DNA from: Devosia algicola | Lineage (GTDB): Bacteria > Pseudomonadota > Alphaproteobacteria > Rhizobiales > Devosiaceae | Length of the DNA: 64,000 nt | Reading direction: 5' to 3' | Assembly (NCBI RefSeq): GCF_028816455.1 | Contig: NZ_CP118246.1 | Location: forward strand, 2,432,501 to 2,496,500 | In this document: positions 33,954-43,001 of the stretch, piece after piece | Numbering within the stretch: position 1 is the stretch's first letter | Layout of the letters: each line of letters starts with the position of its first letter | Notes under the pieces: generated by a model | What the model was told of the DNA's origin: nothing | Seen by the model: the letters and a program-made list of their open reading frames with translations, nothing else | Databases searched by the model: none | Translations under genes and position numbers: made by a program

Positions 33954-34994
33954 ATGGGCTATCGCGTCGCAGTAATCGGTGCCACAGGCAATGTGGGCCG
34001 GGAAGTTCTCAATATTCTGGCCGAGCGCAAGTTCCCAGCCGACGAAGTTGTCGCGCTGGCGTCGTCCCGTTCCACGGGCCGCGAACTCAGCTTTGGCGAC
34101 AGGATTATCAAGGTCAAGAACCTTGATGATTACGACTTTGGTGGCATTGATTTTGCCATTATGTCGGCTGGATCCGACATCTCAAAGCAATGGGCGCCAA
34201 AACTCGGCGCCATGGGCATCATGGTCATCGATAATTCCAGCTTCTGGCGTTACCACTCGGATGTGCCCCTGATCGTGCCCGAAGTGAATGGGGCAACACT
34301 CGACGCCTATATGGCCCGGCCAAAGCGGCAAAACATCATCGCCAATCCCAATTGCTCCACCGCCCAGCTGGTCGTCGCGCTCAAGCCGCTGCATGATCTG
34401 GCCAAGATCAAGCGCATCGTAGTGTCGACCTATCAGTCTGTTTCGGGCGCCGGCAAGGAAGGCGTTGACGAGCTTTGGAACCAGACCAAGGGCATTTTCG
34501 TCAACGACAGTGCGACCCCCGGAAAATTCCCCAAGCAGATCGCCTTCAACGTCATCCCGCACATCGATGTGTTCATGGAAGACGGCTACACCAAGGAAGA
34601 GTGGAAGGTGCTGGCCGAAACCAAGAAAATTCTCGATCCCAAGATCAAGGTCACCTGCACCGCCGTACGCGTGCCGGTATTTGTGGGTCATGCCGAAGCA
34701 GTCAATATCGAGTTTGAAAACCCCATCTCGCCCGATGAAGCCCGCGATGCCCTGCGCGAGGCGCCCGGCATTTCGGTGATCGATAAGCGCGAGGCCGGTG
34801 GCTATGCGACGCCGGTCGAATGCGTTGGTGAATATGACACCTTCGTTTCGCGTATCCGCGAAGACAATACAGTCGAAAATGGACTCGTTATCTGGGTGGT
34901 TTCGGACAATCTGCGCAAGGGGGCGGCGCTCAATACCATCCAGATCGCCGAAACCTTGATCGAGCGCAATCTCATGGGCAAGAAGGCCGCCTGA
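33954..34994 (+). CDS. asd: aspartate-semialdehyde dehydrogenase
   Basis: Makes L-aspartate 4-semialdehyde from aspartyl phosphate with NADPH, the branch point to Lys/diaminopimelate, Thr and Met. 346 residues from ATG 33954 (MGYRVAVIGATGNVGREVL); the frame stays open 122 codons upstream, but that stretch has non-protein-like composition and overlaps the leader peptide. Catalytic Cys lies in NPNCSTAQLV, and SVSGAGKEGVDEL and the catalytic-His region HIDVFMEDGYTKEEWK are present. A GC hairpin follows at 35009-35030. Confidence 0.96.
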   Translation: MGYRVAVIGATGNVGREVLNILAERKFPADEVVALASSRSTGRELSFGDRIIKVKNLDDYDFGGIDFAIMSAGSDISKQWAPKLGAMGIMVIDNSSFWRYHSDVPLIVPEVNGATLDAYMARPKRQNIIANPNCSTAQLVVALKPLHDLAKIKRIVVSTYQSVSGAGKEGVDELWNQTKGIFVNDSATPGKFPKQIAFNVIPHIDVFMEDGYTKEEWKVLAETKKILDPKIKVTCTAVRVPVFVGHAEAVNIEFENPISPDEARDALREAPGISVIDKREAGGYATPVECVGEYDTFVSRIREDNTVENGLVIWVVSDNLRKGAALNTIQIAETLIERNLMGKKAA

Positions 34995-35008
34995 ACGGCA
35001 GCCCGACG

Positions 35009-35030
35009 CGGCGGGCTTGTCGGCCCGCCG
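35009..35030 (+). terminator. GC-rich hairpin after asd
   Basis: CGGCGGGC pairs perfectly with GCCCGCCG, six-base loop, fifteen bases past the asd stop. There is no T-run, so it may be a Rho-independent terminator of low efficiency or an mRNA-stabilising 3' end. Confidence 0.55.
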
Positions 35031-35092
35031 CCGGATTATCGATACGCCGCGCTTTGACCATCTGAAGCGGCATTTGTGTAGAAAAGCGCTCG

Positions 35093-35976
35093 ATGCCTCT
35101 TCGCGATATTGCCTTGGCCTTGTTCGTCGTTCTGGTCTGGGGCCTCAATTTCGTCGCCATGAAATGGAGCGTCGCGGAGATTTCGCCCTTCATGCTGACG
35201 GCGCTGCGCTATATCGGCTGCATGCTGCCAGCGATCTTTTTATCCGGCGCCCTGCCGTCAGCTGGTGGCTCTTGCTGGCCTATGGCGCTACCGTCGGGGT
35301 GCTTCAGTTCAGCTTCCTGTTCTCCGCGGTCAAGATGGGAATGCCCGCAGGGCTGGCAAGTCTTGTCATGCAATTGCAGGTGTTCATCACCATGAGTCTG
35401 GCGATCATGCTGCTCGGCGACCGCCCCACAAAATTGCAGATTGGTGGAGCGCTGCTGGCGCTATTGGGTCTGGTAGCGATTGGCGCCGACTATATTGGTA
35501 CGGCGGTAATGATCCCTCTGATCATGACCCTGATCGCGTCCACCTTCTGGAGCTTTTCCAACATAATCAGCAAACGCGCCGGCAAGGTCGACATGCTGGG
35601 GTTCGTCGTTTGGGCCTCACTAATCCCACCGATCCCCATGCTGGCACTGGCGCTGATTTTCGATGGCCCCCAGGCTTTTGTCGCTGTCACCCAGATGAGC
35701 CCGCTGGCGCTTGGCTCGGTGCTGTTCATTGCCTATGGCTCAACGCTGATGGGCTATGGCGGCTGGGCCATCCTGTTTGGCCGACACAAGGCAAGTACTG
35801 TCGCGCCATTTTCGCTGCTCGTGCCCGTTGTCGGCTTTGCCGCTGCCTATGTGTTTTTGGGCGAAACTTTCAGCCGCGCCGAAGTCATCGGAAGCGTCAT
35901 GATTTTCATTGGCCTTGCCATCAATGTCTTCGGCCCACGCCTGCTCAGAGCCGGTCGTCCGGTGACTATCAGCTGA
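35093..35976 (+). CDS. EamA-family transporter, first of a tandem pair, one base missing
   Basis: DMT-superfamily permease with about ten membrane segments, starting ATG 35093 (MPLRDIALALFVVLVWGLNF). The frame breaks at a run of five T (35237-35241). Adding one T gives MLPAIFFIRRPAVSWWLLL, which aligns without a gap to IPAILLVKPPKAPWLLVVG in the next gene. Corrected length is 294 residues, identical to the neighbour. The second EamA repeat ends GETFSRAEVIGSVMIFIGL. The substrate is unknown; members near this type export amino acids or acetylserine/cysteine. Confidence 0.87.
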
Positions 35977-36860
35977 TGCCGCTGCGTCATATCGCCCTCG
36001 CCCTTCTGGTTGTCGCGATCTGGGGCTTCAATTTCGTCGTCATCAAATTGAGCGTTGACGCCCTGCCGCCCTTGTTGGCGGCGGCCTTGCGGTTCCTGTT
36101 TGCGGCCATTCCCGCCATATTGCTGGTCAAGCCGCCAAAAGCGCCCTGGTTGTTGGTCGTGGGCTTCGGGCTCGCCTTCGGTGTGGCGCTGTACGGTTTT
36201 TTGAACCTGGCCATGGCCTGGGGAATGCCCGCCGGACTTGCCTCGCTGGTGCTGCAGGTACAGGCGTTTTTTACCATGGGCCTGGCGTTTGTGCTGTTGG
36301 GCGAGCGACCCGGTCGCTTTCAGATCACTGGGGCCATCATTGCCTTTGCCGGGATTGCTGTTATCGCCAGTGGTCGGCTCGGTGGCGCCTCGTTGCTGCC
36401 GTTCGTCATGACCCTGTCGGCAGCTTTTGCATGGGGCGTCGCCAATGTACTCACCAAGAAGGTGGGCAAGGTCAACGCGCTCTCCTATACCGTCTGGGGC
36501 GTGCTGGTCGCACCGATCCCACTATTATGCCTGTCGCTGCTGGCGGAGGGACCGTCAGCGATCGGGGCAGCCCTGAGTGCCTTCAGTTGGAGCGACACCA
36601 TGCTTATTGGCTTCCTGGCCTATCCGGCGACACTTTTGGGAGCCTCGATATGGAGCTGGTTGCTCGGCCAGCACCCGGCCTCGATTGTCGCCCCCTTTAC
36701 GCTGCTCGTGCCCGTTACCGGCATTGTCTCAGGCTACCTGGTACTAGGCGAACAGATCAGTCCGCCCGAAATTCTGGGCGGCATCCTAGTGCTGGCGGGA
36801 CTGATGGTGACATTGGTGCGGATCAAGGCGCGGCAACTGCCCGCCAATCCAGGCGCGTGA
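35976..36860 (+). CDS. EamA-family transporter, second of a tandem pair
   Basis: 294-residue DMT permease whose ATG shares a base with the preceding stop (TGATG), so the two are translated together. It is clearly paralogous to the upstream gene: MPLRHIALALLVVAIWGFNF at the start, WGMPAGLASLVLQVQAFFTM, and TLLVPVTGIVSGYLVLGEQIS near the end match nearly position by position. This is a local duplication that may now form a heteromer or have split specificity. A bidirectional hairpin follows. Confidence 0.9.
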   Translation: MPLRHIALALLVVAIWGFNFVVIKLSVDALPPLLAAALRFLFAAIPAILLVKPPKAPWLLVVGFGLAFGVALYGFLNLAMAWGMPAGLASLVLQVQAFFTMGLAFVLLGERPGRFQITGAIIAFAGIAVIASGRLGGASLLPFVMTLSAAFAWGVANVLTKKVGKVNALSYTVWGVLVAPIPLLCLSLLAEGPSAIGAALSAFSWSDTMLIGFLAYPATLLGASIWSWLLGQHPASIVAPFTLLVPVTGIVSGYLVLGEQISPPEILGGILVLAGLMVTLVRIKARQLPANPGA

Positions 36861-36862
36861 AA

Positions 36863-36884
36863 GGCCACCCTCTCTCGGGTGGCC
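36863..36884. terminator. bidirectional hairpin terminator
   Basis: GGCCACCC / GGGTGGCC, eight perfect base pairs with loop TCTCTC, between the convergent EamA pair and the EF-hand gene. Confidence 0.65.
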
Positions 36885-36904
36885 ATCCATGATGATCGAA
36901 GCGC

Positions 36905-37144
36905 TTATTGTGCCGGCGCTTCGGTCAGCTTTGCAAATTCATCAGCGGACAGTTCGCCATTGGCATCGGCGTCGGCCGCAGCAAACTGCTCGGCGGTCAC
37001 GTCAGGCATGCTTGCCTGCACTTCAGCAAGGTTCAACTCGCCATTGCCGTCGGCATCGAGCGCCGAAAAATCTGCGCCGGCCTGAGCAAAGGCTGCCGTG
37101 GACAGGCCAAGAACGACGAGCGAGGAGAGAATGATCTTTTTCAT
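36905..37144 (-). CDS. small secreted EF-hand protein
   Basis: 79 residues from ATG 37144 (MKKIILSSLVVLGLSTAAFA, signal peptide). Two EF-hand loops are visible, LDADGNGELNLAEV (about residues 31-44) and ADADANGELSADEF (about 57-70), with Asp at positions 1, 3 and 5 of the loop and Glu at position 12. Likely a periplasmic calcium-binding protein. It has a long upstream non-coding region with two inverted repeats. Confidence 0.88.
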   Translation of the reverse strand: MKKIILSSLVVLGLSTAAFAQAGADFSALDADGNGELNLAEVQASMPDVTAEQFAAADADANGELSADEFAKLTEAPAQ

Positions 37145-37517
37145 AAGAAGTGCTCCAGAGTGGGAGAATAGCAGCGTCGAGTCATCCCGGTGCTGACGTA
37201 CCGCTTGTCTGCGGCCCGTGACCAAAAAGCTAACGGTGCATTGTGGTACGTCCACGCCGTAAAATGGACCGGGGCAGGGAAATATCGGGGCGATATTGGG
37301 GCACTTAAATCCCTGCGAAACAAGGGTTTTTGAAGTGTGAAAGCATCGCTTGAATGCTAAGGGCACCGAATGCGGCAGAATTGTTATCGCGCTGGTCCAA
37401 CTGTGCGGCGCCCGGAGTCTAACCAAAATAGAACCAACCAACAATGGATCACGACGTCGTGATTAACCGTCACCAGGGTCGATGGGTATGACCAAAATCA
37501 ATAGAACGTGAACGCAC
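37145..37517. other. non-coding stretch with two perfect inverted repeats
   Basis: 373 bases between the EF-hand start and the carbonic-anhydrase stop hold no credible gene. AATATCG-GGG-CGATATT (37281-37297) has seven-base arms, about 140 bases upstream of the EF-hand ATG. ATCACGACGTCGTGAT (37448-37463) is a perfect 16-base palindrome. Both look like operators for dimeric regulators rather than terminators, since neither has a T-run. Confidence 0.5.
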
Positions 37518-38160
37518 TCAAATATCGGGGCGGGCGAAATCCCCGCTCTCATGGTCCATCACCCACAACTCGCCGGTGGAAATATCAAACCAGGCACCGT
37601 GAATCGCCAGCTTGCCCTCGGCCTCAAGGCTCGTGAACATAGGGGAATGTGCGCAAATTGCCGATAGAGTTGCGGATCGAGATGCGCTCAAGCGCTGTCT
37701 GGCGTTCACTTGCGGTCATCAGCTTGTTGTCACTGACTCGTGCCGAGACCGGTCCCAACATGGCCATCCACTTGCCAATGAAATCCCCCTCGTCCAGTGG
37801 TCCGGCACTGGGGTCAAGGGCGGCCCGAATGCCGCCGCACCGGCCATGCCCCATGATAACGATGTTTTCGATGCTGAGCGCCTTGACCGCAAACTCGATG
37901 GCGGCGGAGGTACCATGCTGGGCGGAGTCGGGTTGATAGGTCGGCACCAGATTGGCAACGTTGCGCATGACGAACAACTCGCCCGGCCCTGCGTCAAAAA
38001 TGGTTTCTGGCGCCGAGCGACTATCGCAACAGGCGATGATCATCGTCGTGGGTTTTTGGCCCTGGCTGGCCAGTTCTTTGTAACGCCCCTCCTCACGTTC
38101 ATAGCGCCCGGCCATGAAGTTGGAGTAGCCCGTGATTAAATGCGGTGGAAAGCTGTGCAT
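37518..38160 (-). CDS. beta-class carbonic anhydrase, one frame break
   Basis: Zinc enzyme interconverting CO2 and bicarbonate. ATG 38160 starts MHSFPPHLITGYSNF. Zinc ligands and catalytic dyad lie in IIACCDSRSAPE (Cys, Asp-x-Arg) and MGHGRCGGIRAA (His, Cys); MRNVANLVP is typical. AGGCT at 37627-37631 breaks the frame between TFPYVHE and LEAEGKLAIHGAWFD. Corrected length is 213 residues, ending SGDFARPDI. Confidence 0.93.
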
Positions 38161-38231
38161 ATTATTCGATTAGCGCTAACAGAAGCCAAGATCAACTGCG
38201 CTGTTATGCGCCTGTAACATGGGGGGAATGC

Positions 38232-38438
38232 ATGCTGGTCTATCGCTTCTTGTCGGGGGAAGATGACTCGAGTTTTTGCCACAAGATTACCAAGGCACTT
38301 GCCGAAGGCTGGTCGCTGCATGGCAACCCAACCTATGCCTATGATGCCCACGCCAAAAAAATGCGCTGCGGCCAGGCGGTCACCAGAGCAGTACCGGACC
38401 AGCCCTATGATCCGAACAAGAAGCTGGTGGACTATTAA
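38232..38438 (+). CDS. DUF1737-type small protein
   Basis: 68 residues from ATG 38232, with a GGGGGG ribosome site nine bases upstream. The pattern YRFLSGEDDSSFCHKITKAL, then EGWSLHGNPTYAYD, is that of DUF1737 (short alpha-beta proteins of unknown role, sometimes fused to ribosomal or other proteins). The end of the frame, DQPYDPNKKLVDY, is polar. It is divergent from the carbonic anhydrase. Confidence 0.8.
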   Translation: MLVYRFLSGEDDSSFCHKITKALAEGWSLHGNPTYAYDAHAKKMRCGQAVTRAVPDQPYDPNKKLVDY

Positions 38439-38488
38439 ACCCTAGCCAATGCGGTTCGAGGCGCAGCGTACGCCAATAGGCGGCAATA

Positions 38489-39587
38489 TCATGCTCTGAG
38501 CTTGGCCAGAATGGCCGCGCCCATTTCCTGGGTACCAATCGTTTTGGCGCCGCCCTGGGCAATGTCGGCGGTGCGCAGGCCATCTTCGAGAACGCTGGCT
38601 ATGGCGTTTTCGACGCGATCCGCCAATTCCGAGAGATTGAACGAATAACGCAGCGCCATGGCAAAGCTGGCGATCATGGCGATGGGATTGGCAATGCCCT
38701 TGCCCATGATATCTGGCGCCGAACCGTGCACGGGTTCGTAAAACGCCTTGCGCTTGCCGGTTGCTGGATCAGGCGCGCCGAGCGAGGCCGATGGCAGCAT
38801 GCCCAGCGAGCCGGTCAGCATTGCCGCGACATCAGACAATATGTCCCCGAACAGATTATCGGTGACCATCACATCAAACTGCTTTGGCGCGCGCACCAGT
38901 TGCATGGCGGCGTTGTCGGCAAGAATGTGCTCGAGCTTGACGTCGGGATAGTCGTTGGCAACGCCTTTGACCACTTCATCCCACAAAACGCCCGACTTCA
39001 TCACATTTTTCTTGTCGGCTGAATGCACCCGTGATCCGCGCGTCCGGGCCAGATCGAAAGCCACCCGCGCGATCCGGTCGATTTCATAGGTCTCATAGAC
39101 CTGGGTGTCGATGGCGCGCTTTTGCCCATTCCCCAATTCCGTAATCGTCTTGGGGTCCCCAAAATAGACCCCGCCGGTCAGGCTCGCGTACGATCAGGAT
39201 ATCGAGCCCTTCAACCAGTTCGCGCTTGAGCGAGGAGGCATCGGCTAACGCCGGATAGCAGATTGCCGGGCGTAGATTGGCAAACACCGCCAGTTCCTTG
39301 CGTAAGCGCAATAGGGCCGCCTCGGGACGCTGATCATAGGGCACATCATCCCATTTGGGACCGCCAACCGCGCCAAACAGTACCGCATCCGCCGCCAACG
39401 CCTTGGCGACGTCGTCATCGGTAATGGCAACTCCATGCGCATCATAGGCGGCCCCACCAGCCAAACCATGATCAGTAGTAAAATCGGTCAGGCCCGCCTC
39501 ATTTGTCCAAGCGATAAGCTTTTCGACCTCGGCCATTATTTCGGTGCCGATGCCATCGCCGGGAAGCAGGAACAGGGACTGAGACAT
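38489..39587 (-). CDS. leuB: 3-isopropylmalate dehydrogenase, one frame break
   Basis: Third step of leucine synthesis. ATG 39587 starts [20 protein letters not shown]. Substrate and metal sites are [32 protein letters not shown] and [19 protein letters not shown] at 39180-39184 breaks the frame between ILIVRE and [11 protein letters not shown], one of the most conserved stretches of the family. Corrected length is 365 residues. It is separated from leuD by a 185-base gap and from leuC by about 7 kb. Confidence 0.95.
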
Positions 39588-39772
39588 CACGATTTTCCTT
39601 AGCTATTGGCAGCGCTCATGCGCGTCGCCACGTCAATTTCTACTTTCAGGCCTGGTTTGATTATTTCCACGATCAAACTCGAAGCAATTTGGTGAATATT
39701 CTCCAACACCGACCGAACGGCAGCCCTGTGGATACAATTGCACTATTCGCTGGGGCGTTCAGGCCGCTGCCC

Positions 39773-40378
39773 TTAAAGCCAAGGACGGTTTTCGCTCATC
39801 TTGGCCTCAAACCCGGCAATAGCCGGATCGGATTTGAGCGTGCCGGCAATATCGTCGAGCCCTTCGAGCAGAATTTGTTTGCGCGAAGGATCAATATCAA
39901 AATGCAACTCGCCACCATCCGGACCCCTGATGGTCTGCGCTTCAAGATCCACGGTAAGCGTAGCATTGGAGCCGCGCTCGGCATCGTCGAGTAGCATCGC
40001 CAATTGTTCAGGTGTCACCACCAGCGGCAAAATGCCGTTCTTGAAGCAATTATTGTAAAAAATGTCGGCAAAGCTGGTTGAGATCACGCAGCGAACACCA
40101 AAATCCAAAAGCGCCCACGGGGCGTGCTCACGACTCGAACCGCAGCCGAAATTGTCGCCCGCAACAATAATCTTGGCCTGGCGATAGGCAGGCTTGTTCA
40201 ATACGAAATCGGGGTTTTCGCTGCCATCATCATTATAGCGCATCTCTGAAAACAGCGCCGTACCCAGCCCGGTGCGCTTGATGGTCTTGAGATATTGCTT
40301 GGGAATAATCATGTCGGTGTCGATATTGATGATCGGCAGCGGTGCCGCGACCCCGGTCAATGTCGTAAACTTGTCCAT
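39773..40378 (-). CDS. leuD: 3-isopropylmalate dehydratase small subunit
   Basis: Swivelling domain of isopropylmalate isomerase; works with LeuC (46.8-48.2 kb). 201 residues from ATG 40378 ([20 protein letters not shown]). Typical motifs are [30 protein letters not shown] and [17 protein letters not shown]. The frame is intact. Upstream, argC ends 84 bases away on the same strand. Confidence 0.96.
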   Translation of the reverse strand: MDKFTTLTGVAAPLPIINIDTDMIIPKQYLKTIKRTGLGTALFSEMRYNDDGSENPDFVLNKPAYRQAKIIVAGDNFGCGSSREHAPWALLDFGVRCVISTSFADIFYNNCFKNGILPLVVTPEQLAMLLDDAERGSNATLTVDLEAQTIRGPDGGELHFDIDPSRKQILLEGLDDIAGTLKSDPAIAGFEAKMSENRPWL

Positions 40379-40462
40379 GATGCATCCTTGTCTGTTGGCG
40401 CTGTAATGGCGCAACAGCAGGGTTTCGGTCAAGTCTGGAATGCCCAAATACGTCCAGATCGC

Positions 40463-41413
40463 CTAGTCGGCCAGCCCGGTGCGTACATCGACTCCCAGCA
40501 TCAGATTGAGATTTTGTACCGCCGCGCCGGACGCGCCCTTGCCCAGATTGTCATAAACGGCGACTAGCAACACTTGCGCCCGGGCGTCGTTAGCAAACAC
40601 ATGCAGCACCATTTTGTTGGTATTATTATAGCGCTGCGGATCCAGATCAGGCGTTTTTGCCAACGCCTCATAAGGTGCCAGCAATACAAAACTGTCGTTG
40701 ATATCAGCCAGATGCGCGCCAATGGCACCGTGAATTTCCGCGCCCGTCGGCACCTTGCCCAACATGCCCAGTTGTAAGGGCACGCACGTGACCATGCCTT
40801 GGGCATAATCGCCTACGGCGGGCACGAACAGCGGCGCACCGGCCAGCTTGGTATAGGCCGTCATTTCCGGGACATGTTTGTGATTGAACGTCAGCCCGTA
40901 CGGCATGAAATGGCTGGCGACAACGCCGTCTGCCTCGTAATCAGCAATCATCTGCCTGCCGCCGCCGGAATAGCCCGAAATTGCATTGATGGTCAGTGCA
41001 AAGCTGGCGGGCAACAGGCCGGCCTCAATCAGGGGACGGACCATGATGATTGGCCCCTGCGGATAACATCCCGGATTGGCAACACGATGAGCTTCGGCAA
41101 TCGCCTGGCTCTGCCCCTTGGCCATTTCGGCAAACCCATAGGCCCAGTTGGGATCGACCCGAAAGGCGGTCGAGGCATCGATTACGCGGGTCGTGTCATT
41201 GGTTATCAACGAAACGCTTTGTTTGGCCGCCTCATCGGGCAGGCACAAGATCGCGACATCTGCGGCGTTGAGCAATTCGGCGCGCGTGTCGAGATCTTTG
41301 CGTTTGTCTTGCGGGATCGACAGCATGTCAATGTCGCTGCGTCTGGCCAACCGCTCACGGATCTGCAACCCGGTGGTGCCGGCCTCGCCGTCGATGAATA
41401 TCTTCGCGCCCAT
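40463..41413 (-). CDS. argC: N-acetyl-gamma-glutamyl-phosphate reductase, type 2
   Basis: Third step of arginine synthesis. The 316-residue length and the start MGAKIFIDGEAGTTGLQI mark the short type 2 ArgC. Catalytic Cys lies in RVANPGCYPQGPI; the substrate site includes GYSGGGRQMI. The frame is complete and intact. It probably shares a transcript with leuD and leuB, or sits beside them by chance. Confidence 0.95.
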   Translation of the reverse strand: MGAKIFIDGEAGTTGLQIRERLARRSDIDMLSIPQDKRKDLDTRAELLNAADVAILCLPDEAAKQSVSLITNDTTRVIDASTAFRVDPNWAYGFAEMAKGQSQAIAEAHRVANPGCYPQGPIIMVRPLIEAGLLPASFALTINAISGYSGGGRQMIADYEADGVVASHFMPYGLTFNHKHVPEMTAYTKLAGAPLFVPAVGDYAQGMVTCVPLQLGMLGKVPTGAEIHGAIGAHLADINDSFVLLAPYEALAKTPDLDPQRYNNTNKMVLHVFANDARAQVLLVAVYDNLGKGASGAAVQNLNLMLGVDVRTGLAD

Positions 41414-41543
41414 TTTGTGTCTCCCGCTATCCAGCCGCTAGATGAACGTCAACCTTGGCAAGGTCAAGGCCGCACGGCGCACCCTTGCCCTGCAACGGGC
41501 GCAATGGCAGTGTCTGGCCCAATCGAACAATCAAGAGCCAATC

Positions 41544-42254
41544 ATGACACCGCACAATCACGCAAAACCGGGCGACTATGCCGAAACCGTTCTGCTGCCG
41601 GGCGACCCTTTACGCGCCAAATGGATTGCCGAGACATTCTTCGAGGTGCCCAAACTGGTCAATTCGGTGCGCAATTGCCTGGGCTATACCGGCACCTGGA
41701 AAGGCAAACCGGTTTCGGTGCAGGCCTCGGGCATGGGCCAGCCATCGCTGGCCATCTATGTGCACGAATTGATCAATAACTACGGCGTAAAATCTCTGAT
41801 CCGTGTCGGCACTTGCGGTGGCCTTAATAGCAATGTCAAAGTACGCGACATAATATTGGCCCAAGGCGCCTCCACCGACAGCAGCATTGTCAAAGGCCGT
41901 TTCGGCGCCTTCAACTTCGCCCCAATTGCCGATTTTGGGCTACTTCGAATTGCAGCAGAAAAAGCTGACGCCGCCGGATTGCGTTTTCACGCTGGCAATA
42001 TTCTGTCCTCCGATATTTTCTATCATGCCGACGGGCTGGCCGGTTATGACAAACTGCCTGACCACGGCGTGATTGGCGTCGAAATGGAGGCGGCCACGCT
42101 CTATACGCTGGCGGCGCGCTTCAACGTCAAGGCACTCACCATCTGCACGATGACCGACTGCTTGATTACCCATGAAGAGATAGACGCGGAACAGCGCCAG
42201 ACCTCGCTCAGCGACATGGTGACATTGGCGCTCGACGTGGCCATAGCAGATTAA
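41544..42254 (+). CDS. deoD: purine-nucleoside phosphorylase DeoD
   Basis: Hexameric PNP cleaving purine nucleosides with phosphate. ATG 41544 gives 236 residues, MTPHNHAKPGDYAETVLLPG. Family landmarks are PGDPLRAKWIAETF, GMGQPSLAIYVHELI, RVGTCGGLN and GVEMEAATLYTLAARF. The open frame continues upstream to 41442, but that stretch has no homology-like features. It is convergent with the MerR gene, thirteen bases apart. Confidence 0.93.
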   Translation: MTPHNHAKPGDYAETVLLPGDPLRAKWIAETFFEVPKLVNSVRNCLGYTGTWKGKPVSVQASGMGQPSLAIYVHELINNYGVKSLIRVGTCGGLNSNVKVRDIILAQGASTDSSIVKGRFGAFNFAPIADFGLLRIAAEKADAAGLRFHAGNILSSDIFYHADGLAGYDKLPDHGVIGVEMEAATLYTLAARFNVKALTICTMTDCLITHEEIDAEQRQTSLSDMVTLALDVAIAD

Positions 42255-42266
42255 CGGCAGCGGCGC

Positions 42267-42626
42267 CTAATTTGCCGCCGGCGGCTTGCCATCTCGTACC
42301 GAGCACAGCAACACCAGCAACCGCACCGAGTTGGCAATCGTTCCACGCACCTGCCCGATGCGCGACTGCAGGAACTCCTGCGCATTGGACGAATGACGAC
42401 CGCCTCGCCCCATCACGCCCAGCAGCACCTCGAGATCAGCAAGACTGAGCCCGGCATCACGCGCCAGCTTTATCGTCTCGATCTGTTCGATCATCTCATC
42501 GCCATAGCGACGATAACTATTGGTCTTGTCAGTCGAGGGCTGGGAGCGCAACAGGCCACGGCGTTCGTAAAACCGGATGGCGTCACGGCTCAACCCTGTT
42601 TTTTGAGCAATCTCGCCTATCCGCAT
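42267..42626 (-). CDS. MerR-family transcriptional regulator
   Basis: 119 residues from ATG 42626 (MRIGEIAQKTGLSRDAIRFY), a winged-helix DNA-binding domain; ERRGLLRSQPSTDKTNSYRRYGDE is the classical wing, followed by a dimerisation helix. The effector region is short and has one Cys (LLCSVRDG), so it is not a typical metal sensor. Its upstream region is unusually AT-rich and may include its operator. Confidence 0.88.
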   Translation of the reverse strand: MRIGEIAQKTGLSRDAIRFYERRGLLRSQPSTDKTNSYRRYGDEMIEQIETIKLARDAGLSLADLEVLLGVMGRGGRHSSNAQEFLQSRIGQVRGTIANSVRLLVLLCSVRDGKPPAAN

Positions 42627-43001
42627 TAACACTCCGGAAGTAACTGTTAACCAAAGACCATGGTCTAAAGTACTATCTAACCTAATAATGAGTCAATACT
42701 TTAGATCGTTAAAACAATACCACTGAAAATAGAACTACAGGTAACGTTAAAGTGAACTGAACATACCAGATGGAAATGATCTAGATGAAATAGTTGATAA
42801 CCATAGCATCGTCTATAACACCAACGGATTAGGACTATATGGCCGTCATGACTATTGCGCCACGGCCTACCGATTGTGAGGAACGATACCAACGCGAAAG
42901 TGTAGACATATTCGTCCGACTTTTTGCTTTCGCCCATTTCCTGCCGCCATCCGCGTGTTAACGTCTGCTTAAGTTTTCGGATGGGTGCCACGGGGTTAGC
43001 A
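42627..43001. other. AT-rich non-coding stretch
   Basis: 375 bases between merR and the membrane-protein gene. It is visibly richer in A/T than its surroundings between about 42640 and 42840. I see no gene, no clear hairpin and no recognisable operator. It must hold promoters for the divergent genes on each side. Confidence 0.5.
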
